Origin: Cristatella mucedo
Lineage: Eukaryota; Bryozoa; Phylactolaemata; Cristatellidae
NCBI GenBank assembly: GCA_009760855.2
Contig: WPIO01000016.1
Span: 1,409,001-1,473,000, forward strand
Direction of reading: 5' to 3'
Length of the DNA stretch: 64,000 nucleotides
The notes below the pieces were generated by a model. The model saw only the letters and a program-made list of their open reading frames with translations, was not told the DNA's origin and searched no databases. Every line of letters begins with the position of its first letter. The stretch's first letter is position 1. Positions 1 through 35,600 of the stretch are shown here, one piece after another. Position numbers and translations under genes: made by a program.

Positions 1-22636
<22,636 letters not shown>

Positions 22637-23471
22637 TCGCGGGTCGGACGAGAGCGAGACGCTAAGAGAAGACCATCCGTCTCAGGCGCAGGCGCGCGCG
22701 CAGCGTCCGCCACTGCGGCGTCTGAGAGCAGCCCTCCGGCTAAGATGGCGCAGCGAGCAGGTTAGGGTTCAATAAACCGGAAAACCAGTGACTAATGCGC
22801 CCTCCCCCCCCCCACCAACCCACCTACCCACCCACTCACGGCCGCCGCCGCCGCCGCAGAGCGGCGCTGTAACGCACCGAGCGGGACCTCTCACCTTTCC
22901 TGTCGCTCGCTCGCTCGCTCGTTCGGGGTACGCCCTGCTCCTCGCGCGCGCTGTGTATCTCGCACGCCCGTCCGGAGGCGACGAAATTCCTTCGCGGGCG
23001 GTTCTGGCCGCCGCCGCAGCCCGCGAAGCGGCGCCGTCCGGTTACCGAGTCAACGACGCGACTGAACTCTTCCAGCGTGCGCGGTTGAGTGCGACTTCAG
23101 CGTAGGCAGGCGCGAGACGAAGCGAAGAGTGGGCGGCGGCCGCCGCCGCCGCCGCGCTCGGCAATCATTTGCCCTACGTTTAGCGAACGCTGAACTGTGT
23201 GCACCGTCCCGCACGTCTGCCTGTGCGTCCGGATGCAATCGGGCCGCGGAGGACGCTCTGCTGAGCCTGCATACTCCTAGAGACAGGCGCTCGAGATTAA
23301 GGCGACGGGCGCTGGAGACACGGTCGCCTGCTCGATGCCGCGTGCAGCACCGAGCCGAGCAGTGACAAGCGACATGCCTGCACGACGACTCTTTTAAGGG
23401 GACGCTCGGGACGCGACGACGTTTGCCAGGCGCGTAGCCACTTCAAGGCCGGGCCGAGGCTTCCTGGCGCA

Positions 23472-23572
23472 GGGCGCGAAGCCCGGCCTAGGCACCGGGC
23501 CGGTAGACCTAGGCCCTGAGCCGCCCAGGCGGCCCCGGGCCTAGGTCGATTTAGAGGGCTGGCTTCGCGCCC
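23472..23572. repeat. 100-bp nested hairpin upstream of the F-BAR promoter
   Basis: A 12-bp perfect outer stem (23472-23483 with 23561-23572) encloses an 11-bp perfect stem (23506-23516 with 23537-23547), which encloses a 5-bp stem (23521-23525 with 23528-23532). Confidence 0.85.
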
Positions 23573-23694
23573 GACGTTTGTCTCAACTTGAAAAATCTCA
23601 TACACGCTCTAATTCCACGAATTAACTGAAAGTGCTGCACACCTTGGGTACGAGCGTGGATGCGAGCGGTAAGAGGGACACGAATATTTATTCC

Positions 23695-23865
23695 TCTCAA
23701 ATCGTTCGCTGGTTTGGCGGATGCGCTCGCCTCGACAGCGGTCAAGGGGGATTTGCATTTGACGGCCGCGGTCGTAGGTTTGAGCCCCGTGGCATACGCG
23801 AAGCGCCTGGATAGAGACTAGGTTAATCAGTTCCTATTTAAAGCTCCGAGTTAAGAGTATCCCTG
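23695..23865 (+). repeat. SINE2 copy
   Basis: GCTGGTTTGGCGGATGCGCT is followed by GACGGCCGCGGTCGTAGG, the B-box-like GGTTTGAGCCC and GCGAAGCGCCTGGATAGAGA. This is the SINE2 order in plus orientation. Confidence 0.75.
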
Positions 23866-24534
23866 GGTCTGGGGGATATTCCTGGTCGGGTATTATCCCA
23901 TAGTCTCGTATAATCCGGAGCCCGGTAAAAACCAGGACACGAGTGGCACCGACGCAAAGCTCTGTGCCAATCGCCTGAGCACGCGTTGCAGGTGCATCAA
24001 TCTCGCCAATAGCAAAGCAGCAGGAAGAGGCCCACGAAGCAGCGAGCGTCCGAGCGTCGAGCCTTTAGCTCGACCGAGCGCGTTGAGCCTTTCTGATTTC
24101 GAGGCCGTCCCTCACGCCCGGTGCTTGTCTTAAGTCGGAGCGTGGCCGACGGACGGACGGACGGAGTGCCCACTCTCCGAGAACTCCCACTCGTCGCACG
24201 CACGTCGCGGAAGCTCCGGTGGAAATCGGCGCATGCGCCTAGGCGAGGCGACTGCGCCTTTGTCCGCCAGCCGGCACAAAGTGAAGCGGCACGCACAACG
24301 TCGCTCTTTCGTTCCTCCCCCAGACAACGGTTACCTCTGATCCACCCCCCCCCCCCCCCCGCCACCAACCTCATAAGCAGGCCACCCAGCCTCCGAGGAG
24401 GCGGCGACCAACTTTAACCTGGAACCCACGGGTTCGAAGAGATCTTCAGAAGGAGACTGGATTTCGCTTTTTGTGTGTGTATAAAAGTGCCATTGAAACG
24501 GCGGCGTGCTAGCTCAACCAGCCAGATTATGTCT

Positions 24535-24650
24535 AGTGAAATGTAATGTAATGTATCTCCGCCGTAACTCCACAAAGTCATAAAGACCATGTGGGTGTTA
24601 CGCAGGAGAGTTTTGTATAGCGCACTCACAGCCTAAGCGGCTTTCGGTAG
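24535..24650 (-). repeat. LINE-A 3' end
   Basis: ATGTAATGTAATGTATCTCC and then ATAAAGACCATGTGGGTGTT, ending in the GCCTAAGCGGCTTTCGGT block. Flanking bases to 25.3 kb hold nothing I recognise. Confidence 0.85.
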
Positions 24651-25319
24651 AAATGTTGTAACGTATCGCCAGCTTGATCCAATTTTCGGATCACGGCATT
24701 GCTAGATAGCGGAACTCAACTGCCCATGCATGGCAGTGGGAGCGACCAAGACCGGCGGGAGCGAGGCATCGAACGCCTGGAGGGCGTGTCAGCGCCGAGC
24801 GGGCGTGCCAGCCCGCAACGCCACGAACGGTGAGCGTGTCAGCACACAACGCCTAGACCGGCGAGCTTGCCTCGTTACTGAGAGTAGAGTCGGCGCTAGC
24901 TCTGTAAGAGCTCGTGCAGCGACGCTAGCTCACAGCCAGCTACCTGCACTCGAGTCCGTGACACGTAGGGACGTGGGCAAGCACGCATCCGTTAATCGGG
25001 CGACCGCGGAAGGTCCAGGATTTCCGCAGACGGTGGGCGCAGTCGTGCATGCGTGCATGCGCTCGAATGAGCTACGCGATTCGATCGCTCGATTGCTTGT
25101 GTTCCCGTTCTGTAAATAAAAGCAGGGATCGCTGCCTGCGGTCTAGGAGCAGAGCTCGGCCGCTCTTTGTCAGGGTATAGAAGAAAGGAGACGCTGCTCC
25201 CGGTTAGATGTTAGGGGGGTGTGTGTGCTGCTAATCCCGGTAGAGTGTGGAGGCGGCTCATTCTCAGTTTGAGAGATGGCCCTCGGTAAAGTGGCGAACA
25301 GGGTAATGATTATGATAAT

Positions 25320-25570
25320 AACAATAATACATGTGTATGGAACCCTCAGAGAATTGAATCTCTCTCTGGACACTTTAGAGATGCAGCATATAAAGCATTA
25401 CCAAATATTTGGCGGTTACATCCGAAAGCAGCAGGCACACCAAGCAGCAGGCATGAGCAGGTAAGCAGGTACACATGCACACGTAGGACGAGTCGCAAAG
25501 ACCCATCAACTCGGTAATATGCCACAGGGCTCGAGTCCACGACGTCGGTCGTCAAAGGCGAGCACCTTAT
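25320..25570 (-). repeat. SINE2/LINE-B tail copy
   Basis: AATAATACATGTGTATGGAA and GAATCTCTCTCTGGACACTT form the tail stem. The B-box-like GGGCTCGAGTCC and GACGTCGGTCGTCAAAGG follow at 25530-25560. Confidence 0.7.
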
Positions 25571-26268
25571 AACGCCTGGGTCAAACTAGGGTGGTAAAGA
25601 TTTCCTGATCCGAAAGTTAACCTTGTACTAAATATGAGTGACACCGTCATTCTTTAGACACTCAACTGGCTCTCCTTCCTGTGGCTAATTATGTGTTCGA
25701 TATCAGCGACAGGGAAACGTCAATGCTTTAGCTCTTTTTCAGGCCTTCATCGGCTGATGACACCACTAGTCACCCATCATGCCGCTGGAGCCGAAAGATG
25801 GAGAACAGCTGTAGGCCTGACCGACGAGGCTCTCGGGAAGCTGTGTGGGGGGGGGGCTTGAATAATAGTTAGGCGATTGCCACAGCGATTCCTACACTTG
25901 TCTTGGGAGCCGTCGAATCTCATCGTGCAGGTTCGTCACCTGTCAAGTATTGCAAGGTCTTTCTGTATCATCTATTTCCCGTATACACGCGGACTTTTGG
26001 GGGGTGGGCTGGGGAATTGAGGCTCTTTGCATCGGCTATAATATATTACATATAGTATATTAATAGCTTGTAGGCAGACAAGGCTCACCCAAATTTACGA
26101 GCCGTTCAAGCCAGCTTCTTCGGTTAAACCGAATCCGTCTCTTTCAGACATTAGGTCCCGCCAACATTAATCTCCTTTTGGTAAGCTGAAAAACTTGACT
26201 CGTCTCAAATGTGACACTGAAAATGCTAGCTGAAGTTGCCGAGCTGACTGGGTCCAGCGGTTTAGGTT

Positions 26269-26435
26269 GAGCCGTGATGGCTCACTAGGTAAGGTGGTTG
26301 CTTTTCACGACCTCGGCCCCGAAGTCGTGGGTTCGAATCCTGCGGTGGGTGATTCGCCGCTGCAAGCGGTGTTGTTAGCCTCAAAGGCTCTTCTGTCGCT
26401 ATACTAAAGAGGCTGTTGAATCAGCTATCATTATT
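26269..26435 (+). repeat. SINE1 copy, plus strand
   Basis: GAGCCGTGATGGCTCACTAG to the B box GGTTCGAATCC, ending GAGGCTGTTGAATCAGCTAT with (ATT)n. A LINE/SINE2 tail scrap (CTTGGGGCGATATACAAATG) follows at 26540. Confidence 0.95.
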
Positions 26436-26579
26436 ATTATTATTGTAAGGTTCTCGCCCCGACCAAGGTCTGGATGAGGTCGTCGGGACGGGCCCCTAGG
26501 CCCCGAGGCCCCGAGGTGGAGCGCCTGAATAGTCGTTCAGTTTTCTTGGGGCGATATACAAATGAATTATATTTTTTAA

Positions 26580-27225
26580 GTGTCGGAGACTTTTCAAGTG
26601 TAATCGGGTGACAGCAAGACGCAAGCATAAAGTTGGAAATCGAGGCATTGCATTGCAGACAGCGCCGCGATATTGTAATTCGGCTTAGCAGATCGCTCCG
26701 CTCCAGGATTAGGGACAACTTAACTAGCGGCTGAGGAAGCGTTTTCTCTCCTTAAGGCAGGATGAGCTCTTAGAAGCCGGAAAACTTTAGAAAGCCTCGG
26801 CAGACAGTTGTAAATACGGCCTGCACATAATGGTATGGATATTAATGATGACAATACAAATTAAATTGCATCCTAAGAAAGCTATGTATTTTGCACATCG
26901 TGGCGATGTTCGGTTTCACCAACGACAGTAACGCGAGTAATTGCCGCACGAGCTTATTCGCACGAGTGAAAATTCACGTGAGCGGAGCAAAGTGACTTTA
27001 GCTACAGAACAGGTGGGATCTAGCTTAACTTCAAATGTCGCACTAGTGAGGAGATGCTGCGATCTCACTCGGTAACGAGCTCCAAGCCTTCAGAGCATAG
27101 AAACTCGGCTATGCGGCCTATAAATGATTTTCGATTAGTCGGCGTCTCAGCCAAGTCGAGAGGTTAGTGTAGCTGAAGGGGGAGGCCGATGAGTCAATAG
27201 TAATGATAGCCTGACGCCGGAGGAG
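26580..27225. other. no recognised feature
   Basis: Mixed-composition sequence without a family match, tRNA or repeat that I recognise; frames are short. Confidence 0.5.

Positions 27226-27227
<2 letters not shown>

Positions 27228-27279
<52 letters not shown>
27228..27279. repeat. (GA)n microsatellite
   Basis: About 26 uninterrupted GA units. Confidence 0.98.
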
Positions 27280-27280
<1 letters not shown>

Positions 27281-27554
27281 AAACGGACGTGTACGAGTAA
27301 ATGGCAGGGCCGCCCCGCCGGCCGCGGGAAGTAGACGCATTGTTTGATAAGATAGGAGGAAGCCAGTAAAGGTCAGAGGGAGGAGTGCGTGTCGCGTGGC
27401 ATCCACGAAACCCACGACACAATAAGCATAGCTGCCGAGTTTCTTCTAATGTGGTTAACGGGTCACGGCCACGGTCATCTGGCCAGCTCAGCAGGCAATG
27501 GACAGGCGCTGCGAGTCTGGTTAACAAATCCCCGAGTTCAGTTCAGCCACGTGT

Positions 27555-28275
27555 CTCTCCTTTGCTGATGATGCTGCGATGGCTACCGATAAATCAACAG
27601 ATGCAGAGTCCAATTCTTATTTCGACCCACAAGGCCAAGGCCATGGCTTCTTCGTGCCTTTGCTTTTGCATAGCGGCCAGGTCTTTTTCCCGTGTGCTTT
27701 GCTTACCTGTGCTTCGCTTGCTTGTGCTTTGCTGACATGTGAATGATTGAGAGTGAATGCTAAAAACCGAGGGTCCTAACAATCGGCCGGGGGTTTTTTG
27801 TGTGCTTTTTCGTGCATGTCTTTATTTGATGACACGATGCGCTTTTGCAGCTTGTCTACATATATGACATCCTGCTCGCCTTAACTATGGGTTCTCGTTT
27901 CTCATGCAGCGAGCTGCAATGGGCCTTTAAAGAGATGTTCTCTTAAGCTCAGTACAAAACACATCATTCTTAGTATCACACCTGGATTAACTGCTGCACC
28001 AGTTGCAGCCCCAGTTTAAGTAAAGGCCGTTGACGACAGAAGCTCTTACTCAGCAAATCCTAGGCTATGGAACTCAATCCATGCTGCCACTAACCATGTT
28101 CACACGTTGACCCTGTGCATGTGCATGTCACTTCTAACCCTGTTACGCTTGTTGTTCCTGGATCACGCTACCGATAACCATTCGATCGTGCTTCCTTTAC
28201 AGCAAATGTAAAGTGCCTGGAAAGAGATTTGAGTTCACTGGGGGCACTATAACAACTTTATGATTATCATTTATC
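27555..28275 (+). repeat. LINE-A scraps and LINE-B tail
   Basis: 27565-27655 reads MLRWLPINQQMQSP, a decayed form of LKELGWLPVDQRIQS. 27995-28080 carries the LLHQ block. 28090-28275 is a LINE-B tail with AAAGTGCCTGGAAAGAGATT. Confidence 0.7.
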
Positions 28276-28279
28276 CACA

Positions 28280-29650
28280 ATTCTCGCACATGACATATCT
28301 CATGCGGCCAACTAGAACACATCGTTTCCAGCCAACCCGTGCTGCTACTTCCAAGCTACTCAGCCTCAGCCTCCTCGTCGTCTTCGACTCAGTCTCTCGA
28401 CTCAGTTCGTCGCTTTTCTGACTTTTTTCTTACTTTTTTCTTCTTGCTTGGATGGAGTCATGTGACCTCGTGACATGGCACGTGACCTCGTGACACCGAA
28501 AGCTGCTTGTGCTTTGAGCGTGCTATAGAAAACTCGCCAGTGCTACATCCACTTGGTCATTATGGATTTACAGGTGGCGATGGGTGGGTTTTCCATGGAC
28601 TGCAGGCCAAAAGCAAATTCACCAGAGCATACGCACGAGTAAGCAATATTTGTAACAAATTGGACATGCTAAAAACCTAGTCATCTTACCAGGTAGGAAA
28701 TATGAGCAATGACCCTGCTTTTGCAGTAACTGGGGCAATTTCTGGCTACCGACATAAATTACCATTGTCGACAGATATTATTTGCTAGTACCGGCGCAGC
28801 ACTGCGAATTAAGATTTACTAGATGCATCTAGCATTCGACTCTATAAAAATGTATCTAACCAACCGTAATGGGCATTTTTTCCAGCAATTATCGAGAGTT
28901 TGAAGCATGTTAATTTGAGCATTCACAACAAGCTGTGTCCTAGGTTTTAACTATCTCGCTTTGCTAAATGCATGCACTCAATTAAATTAGCGTCTCATAA
29001 TTTCAGGGAACACATTACAACCTATGCAGGTCACCATGGTTTTGGCATCTCACGTGTTTGCCAAGACTCCTAAAGCAGCGTTGTAGTGCTCTACGGCTCT
29101 TTTTCATCAGAAAACGTAGTGAACTGGTTTCTTGCTTTTACTGCACTATCAATTTCTTGCATATTCTCAAACCAGATTTGGCCTGTGTAAGTGCAAAACA
29201 AGAAGTCTCAAAGCTTCCCATAACTAGTGTCCAACACAGTTGTTAAGATGCATTTTTTCAAGAGAGTTGTATCTGGCACACCCAGAAATCTTACTTCACC
29301 ATTTTCTGATTGTGCTGCCAAAAACAATCATCGAAAACCGCAACTGTTTCTGCATGTCTATGTGAGACTGCCAAACAAGTTTATTGTGCATGTTTTTCTG
29401 CACCTAGTAGCCCAACCGAGGTGGCAGCATGCACAATCAGGTACATTTACTGCTTCTTCATATTAATCTTACCCGGTGGTAGTATTTGTGGCCACGATAT
29501 TGTAAAACTCAGCAGATTTGTGTTCATTCCCATAATGAGTAGATTTTTTGGCCCAGTACTGTAGATGGGTAACTCGACGAGAAAGGCAAGTTTCATTTAT
29601 ACCACGTGGAATATTTATGACCATCTCAGTGAGAATAACACAAGATATTA
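28280..29650. other. no recognised feature
   Basis: AT-leaning sequence with short frames only; no repeat family or exon recognised. A (CTT/TTTCTT)-rich stretch lies near 28420. Confidence 0.5.
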
Positions 29651-29664
29651 CATAACGTAACATG

Positions 29665-29850
29665 GTAATAGTGCTACTAATACATTTCAATAGCACCTTC
29701 AGATAACCTAATCTCTTTCTAGGCACTTTACATATGCTGTAAAGGAAGCACGATCGAGTATATGTAAACAGCATATATAAAGTGCCTAGAAAGAGATCTA
29801 GTTGTCTAAGGGTGCCATTCGAATGCATTACTGTTATTATTAGCATTGCT
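29665..29850. repeat. two LINE-B tails in inverted orientation (foldback)
   Basis: 29670-29745 is a tail on minus (AATCTCTTTCTAGGCACTTT) and 29757-29845 a tail on plus (AAAGTGCCTAGAAAGAGATC). The arms are roughly 60 bp with about 15 bp between them. Confidence 0.88.
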
Positions 29851-29859
29851 CCAGTTAAG

Positions 29860-32510
29860 GCAACAAGCTACCCTGAGCACAACCTGCTTATGCGTTAGCT
29901 TGTGATCAACGAATGCTGGCTCTCTATCAGTTATAGCAAACGGCTAAAAATACAACAGCAGTCATTATTTGGTCGTAGCCCTCAGAGCCTGTATAGGCAT
30001 GGCTGTATTCTGTGTCACCGAACTCAGCAGGATTTGTACAAATACGTATGCTCATAAACTGATAAGAAACAAGCTACAAGAGACATGCTGTTCAGAGTTA
30101 TGTTCCGAGTCGGCAGCAGGGCCCTTAAGAAGTCGGTAGCCATCATGCGAATGCCACACCAAGTGTACCAACAGGCTGACACTTCAAGTAGAGTGATGCA
30201 ATGGCCTGCTTGTCAGCAACAGCTAAAAGACGGCATTCAGTGCCGCTGGGCTGTAATGGTAGATGTACACGTAAAGGCAGATCCTCATGAGTACTCAATC
30301 TCTTGAAATCTGAAAGAGCAATATCATGCAAAACAAGGATAAGCACAGATATGGCACACCAGCGTATCATTCAAAAACAGTATAAAGAGCCATAGAAGGA
30401 TGGTATAAACCAGGCCAACCATTTGCAAAATTGAAGTAATATCGACTTATGTCTGGCAATATAACAGCCGATGGGTGTATAACAGAATGAGAATAAGAAA
30501 GAGGAGAAATCAGAATGGTAGGCCTTAAAAACGAAGACTGACATGGCAGTGCAAGGCAGATATACGCAATCTTTCTTTATTGCCAACTGCGTGGTGGTGA
30601 TAGCCGTAAAGGCTCTTCTGTTGCTATAAAAAAGAGGCTGTTAAATCAGCTAGTACCGCTATTCCTATTGGCCGAGTTACGGAGTATGCAAGGTATAATG
30701 CTGCACTGTAATTGAAGTTGTTTCAAAGTCATAAGGAAGCACCTTAGCAAGCAGCAAACGTGTACCTCGATGTACCAAGGTTGAACAAGTTGGGACACAG
30801 GTAGTATGCGATGATACATTACTTTGTCTACTTTTCTGTATTAGACATGGTTTGCTTAATCGTTTTCTTCGATGCTCTCCTTTATGCAGAGATCTTCAAA
30901 ACTCCAGACCCCATTTCTAACAGGCTTGTCTTATGAAAAGTACCCTGAGCAATTATTTGATTGCCGACCGATCTTCTCAGTATTTTCACGACATTTATCC
31001 TCCCTAAAAATAATATGATGCCCAAGGAAAAGAATGGAGTGTAAGAGAATATAATATCAATAATTGGACTAAAGCAGCAACAGATAGATCTCTTTAACTT
31101 TCCCCACAATCCTGATCGGCCTAATACTTTCACCAGGTTGTATTAATATAATTCATTTGTATAGCGCTCTAAGAGAAATCTCTAAGAGAAATCTCTATTC
31201 AGGCGCTTCACATATGCCGCGGGTATTTGAAGTAAGCGACTAAACATCTAACCTCTGGCAATTGTTAATCAATGCTAAGATGAATCTTACGGCCATTGAC
31301 CCTGATGATGCATACAATGACAAGAGCTATGAGAGCTATGTTGGAGGCAAGGTCACACTCATAATGTGACGATTTAAGGGGGGAGGAATATTTTAAGTGG
31401 AGTAACTACAGATTCACAAGAAACTTTCAAGACTACAGGTAGAGATGACACCAGCACACAGTATGGTCATTATCTGCAATGACACTGCATTTTTTTAAGT
31501 CTCAGCTGAAGGGGAATCTGATCCCATCAACTTTCCTTCGCCCTAGTAAACTTGTCTGTTTTTTCTCCGGTGTGCTTTGCGCAGGTGTTGAACTCGGTAC
31601 AAGTAGTTGAGTTCATACGTTTATCTACACGAAGCGGCATAGTGCACTCCCACTGTGTGGGTGTCTTTGAGTCCTGCTGAACGGGGCGATCGCTAAATGC
31701 CTGCCAGGGGATCATGACGTCGGAGTCCAGCTGCCTTTGTGTGCTGCTGCGTTTGTCCGAGACACCGGAGGCTGCTTCCTGGCACACAGGAAATCGTAGG
31801 CCTGATGATGGCCTTTGGTAGCAGGAAACTCTCCCAGACAAAGGATGAAAAACGGCAAGCAGGGGAACCGGGTCTCAGCTTAGCGTCGTGACAAAGCTTT
31901 GTCGGTGTCCGGCAACATAGGTACCTGTGCATGATTAATGCATGTTACTAGCCAGGAGGTCTCACTAACTGGTGGGAATGAGTGTATTCATGTTTGCTTT
32001 AGCATGATTGCCCTCAGCATGATCCTTTCTTGCTGGCCTTTCATGTTTGACACCGCGAGTGTCGCGCGAACCCTTGACCCTTGGTTATCGATCCTCTTTC
32101 AGGGAATTTATAAAGTTTCTGGATACATTATTATTGTTTCATGAACTCATTTACAAGCACAATCAGAAACACGAGCAATTTTAAATACACTGCCAGAACC
32201 CTTACAATATCTGAAACATTGCAATCCATATGGGATTATTGAGGAGGTTGCATCCAGAGTGCAGCTTCGATAGCTGACCAACAGCTGCCAGCTTTAAGAA
32301 GGCAGCCAGTGGCAGAGGACTATTTACATGTTTGAGAAGCCACTGCAAATTGAGTTTTACAAAAGTTTACAGGAAACATAGTTTTTGGGACAGCACAGAA
32401 ACTGTTGGCCAGAAGTACAAATGAGTATACTACATGAAGGTTTCCCCAAGGTGAAAGGAAACGTGAAAGTCAGCAGCAAGAATATAAGATGGACAGAAAA
32501 AGTAGTCAAC
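29860..32510. other. sequence downstream of POLR1H exon 3
   Basis: The short last POLR1H exon should lie downstream of 32515 on minus, possibly here, but I could not identify it. A SINE1 3' scrap lies at 30594-30655 (plus) and a SINE2 tail at 31145-31225 (minus). The rest is unrecognised. Confidence 0.5.
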
Positions 32511-32514
32511 ATAC

Positions 32515-32624
32515 CCGCATTCTGTGCAGCAATAGAAGACTGTCTGACCTTCGTCGGCTGACCGGGTCTGCTGAGTCTTGTATGTCATCTTATCGTTGCC
32601 ACAACGTCCACATTTTCTATCCAA
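32515..32624 (-). CDS. POLR1H: POLR1H exon 3 (C-terminal zinc ribbon)
   Basis: The acceptor is GTTTCGTTTCAG ending at 32625 and the donor is GTATGT at 32514. It encodes LDRKCGRCGNDKMTY, TRSADEGQTVFY and CCTEC. The frame stays open past the donor for 26 more codons, but these resemble no RPA12. Confidence 0.95.
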
Positions 32625-35600
32625 CTGAAACGAAACAAGCAACGTTCGAAAGATTTGACCTTTGATCATAGCAAAGCACCGTATGATGGATTGCAGCGAC
32701 ATCATGGCCTTGGTATTGGCAACAATTCGGAATACTATCGGTACTTTTGCTGCATGCCGAGCTACCACTGCTCCTTACTACCTCTTAAGCTGGTGCAAAA
32801 GAGGAAAGGTTCGTCCATTCTCTCATCTTCGCAGTGCAGCAGCTCAACCAGCACACAGAAGCCAGCTATTGAAACCGGAGCTCGAGTCAGTGTTGACTCA
32901 GCAAGAGTCGCCTCCCCAAATCAAAGAGTCTAACACTAAAGCTGGCAGCCAAGAACCGCATGAATTAATTAGAGCACTGGCGGCTACATAAAACAATCGA
33001 TGCAGAATCGCTGAAGTCGAAGCAGCTAGTTAGTAGTCGTATTGAAGATCAACGACACAGCATGACACATTTACGTCATCTTCGCAACATCTACAGTGGT
33101 ACGATATCCAATGTCATCTTCGCTTTTCAACTGAGAACGGGAAGCACTAAACAGTATGTATTCAAGACTTTGCTAGTCATCATGACCACTGCAGGCACCG
33201 TTTCCCGTACCAAGAACACACACATATTCGCTTGTTCATAGCCACAGTCATGAACATGCGTGCCATAGCAAAAATGACAAGTGCTCACTGCAGACTACAC
33301 ATGGATTAATAATGCAAACTAATTGCGGAATTGGTTTCATTAAAGATCTATATCAGTCAAGTAACGATTGGCTGATTCAAAGCCTCATTTAAATAGTAGC
33401 AGAAGAGCCTTAGCAGCTAGTCAAACGCCTATACTTGCAAGAGAAGTCACGTTTAAAGACACACGGAAATTTCAGATGCAATTTTGTCACAGAAATCGCG
33501 AGGAACAAAGCATACGGTGCCAAGTAAAAACGCCCGTCAACCGTAAGATTACCGTGCTGGGTCCGCCTTACCGTAGGACCCGATGATGCACTTGAATCCA
33601 TTGTTTTTGCTGATGAGTCGACCCTCTTGTTAAAATTATACTCCGTATAAATCACGGCACCATGAAAAGCTGCAGCAAAACAATTTCGACTGACGACAGA
33701 GCTGAGCGATCACAGGCGACATATAACCAACCATAAAGCAGGGGCAAGCTTCGGTATTATGAGGGGGTTTGCCGATCAAGTCCTTGCACGGCGTTACACA
33801 TAAAACATACTGGGGTTAAAGGAGGCCGACACAAATTGAGTATCAAGCAAGAAAAACCAGAAATTACTGCACTCAACTTCACATGATTCTAGTACTTTTT
33901 CGTCAACATTAAAGTCAACGTTTATCAATAGCACGACACTCCACAGCAACATACGTTTGACCATTGAAGCAAGGCAAATGCACGAAATAGCATAGCTGGG
34001 AAAATAGAGATGCATTTAAAGAGCGATTCATCAGCAAGTGATTGGCAGAAAGACAGCACGAATACAGCAAGTCTTCAGTTTTGTACAAGTATATGTATTC
34101 CCGAGATGTCTCTGCAGCATAACAAAATATGTTAGACAGGGATGTACACATGTGCTCCACTTGGTATTGGTTACCAGTGGATTTTAATTAGACGCAATAT
34201 TTTTGCACCCTGTCAGGCCAATTGAATGCAATACGACACATTGCCTAAAGGATTCCACAAATGCTGATTGTGGTTGAGATCGGGAGATTGGCCAGCCAAC
34301 CAAGGACTAGGTAACCCAAGTATGCAAATGATTGCTTTGCTGCCCTTCAAGTACAATTGGGGTCATTATCCATTAGCCAAACGTAAGAACAGGTGTGTTT
34401 TTAGCATCTTTTGAAATGCCAAGTCAGCGTGGATGTCATGACTTCATTTGGAAGTGAGTTCCTGGCTTTTGGACCGTAAAGCACAAGAGGCACGATCTCC
34501 AAAGGATTTGAAGTTCGAGGCTAAGCTAAGCGACTTGAGTCAGAAGAGTGCAAGGTACGATGCCTGGCCCGATTGGTAAGTAGTTCCAATATTCAGGCTA
34601 GAGCCAGAGAATGAAGGGACCTAAAAGTTAGTGTCAAAACCTTTACACAAGTAGATATGCTGCTTGATGGGGAACCAGTGCACGTATGTCAGCAGTGGTG
34701 TGAAGTGGAATGGTGTGAAATGTGGTTAGTGGCAGCATGCACAGTGTCAGCATGCATAAGCACATGAAGGACGAATCACAGGGACCCACTATATGCTGTC
34801 CTAAATAGGTGTGTTTTTAAGTTCCTTTTAAATGTGGTCAAGTCAGGAGATATTCTGAGGCAGGTCGGGAGGGAGTTCCAGGCTTTTTTACCTCAAGGAT
34901 GTTCTTGACTTTTGCGAAAAGTCGAAGAAAAGATCAGGGACGAAGATTGCGACGAGGTGCTTGCAGGGGTCTTTTACGCGGGAACCCAGCGTAACTGCTC
35001 AATGCTGCAAGTTATGCTAAAGAAGCCTGGGATTCTGTTTTGCCAAGCTCGATCAAAATGCCTTCGTCAAGGCCGAAGTAATCACTTTGGAACCAGAACT
35101 GGAGGCTGATAGCAATGTTGAAGATGTGGGCACCGGACTTGTGAAGGCTTTCGAAATATTGAATTTATCCATTGCGTCATCAGAACTGGAAGACTTCGTT
35201 CACGTTGATGACGAGAAAAACGAAGAATATGTTGATGCGGTATTGGAAGATGTCGACGAGCTTTTGGAGTCGATGAAAATTGTTTAAAGTGTGATGGACG
35301 ACGATGATGACTACGTTGGTCCTCAAGATCTCAATGCCGGTTTAGAAAGTGGAGTTGTATTTCAGGGGTTCGAATCCTTTTATAAGCAGGTTCTCGACAT
35401 CGAGGATCAGCTGCTGCTCTGCTCTGAAGTTCAAATTGAAGCTGATGATACATTCAACGATCTTAAGAAATCGTTTGAATCATTTCAGAGCAAGATCCGG
35501 GCGGTCTCCCTCAAAGCCAAACGCAAGAAACTTCAAAACCTGCACCAAATGACGATTCATGACATGTTTAACTAATTAATCTTGAACCCAGAATTTTAGA

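Noticed and set aside
30855-30885. POLR1H last exon reading IEEND then stop
   Set aside because: The phase would fit, but the acceptor (AAAGGAGAG) has no pyrimidine tract and the end is too short compared with known RPA12.
31527-31841. 104-codon minus frame
   Set aside because: No family resemblance, no exon signals and no neighbour context; too weak to call.
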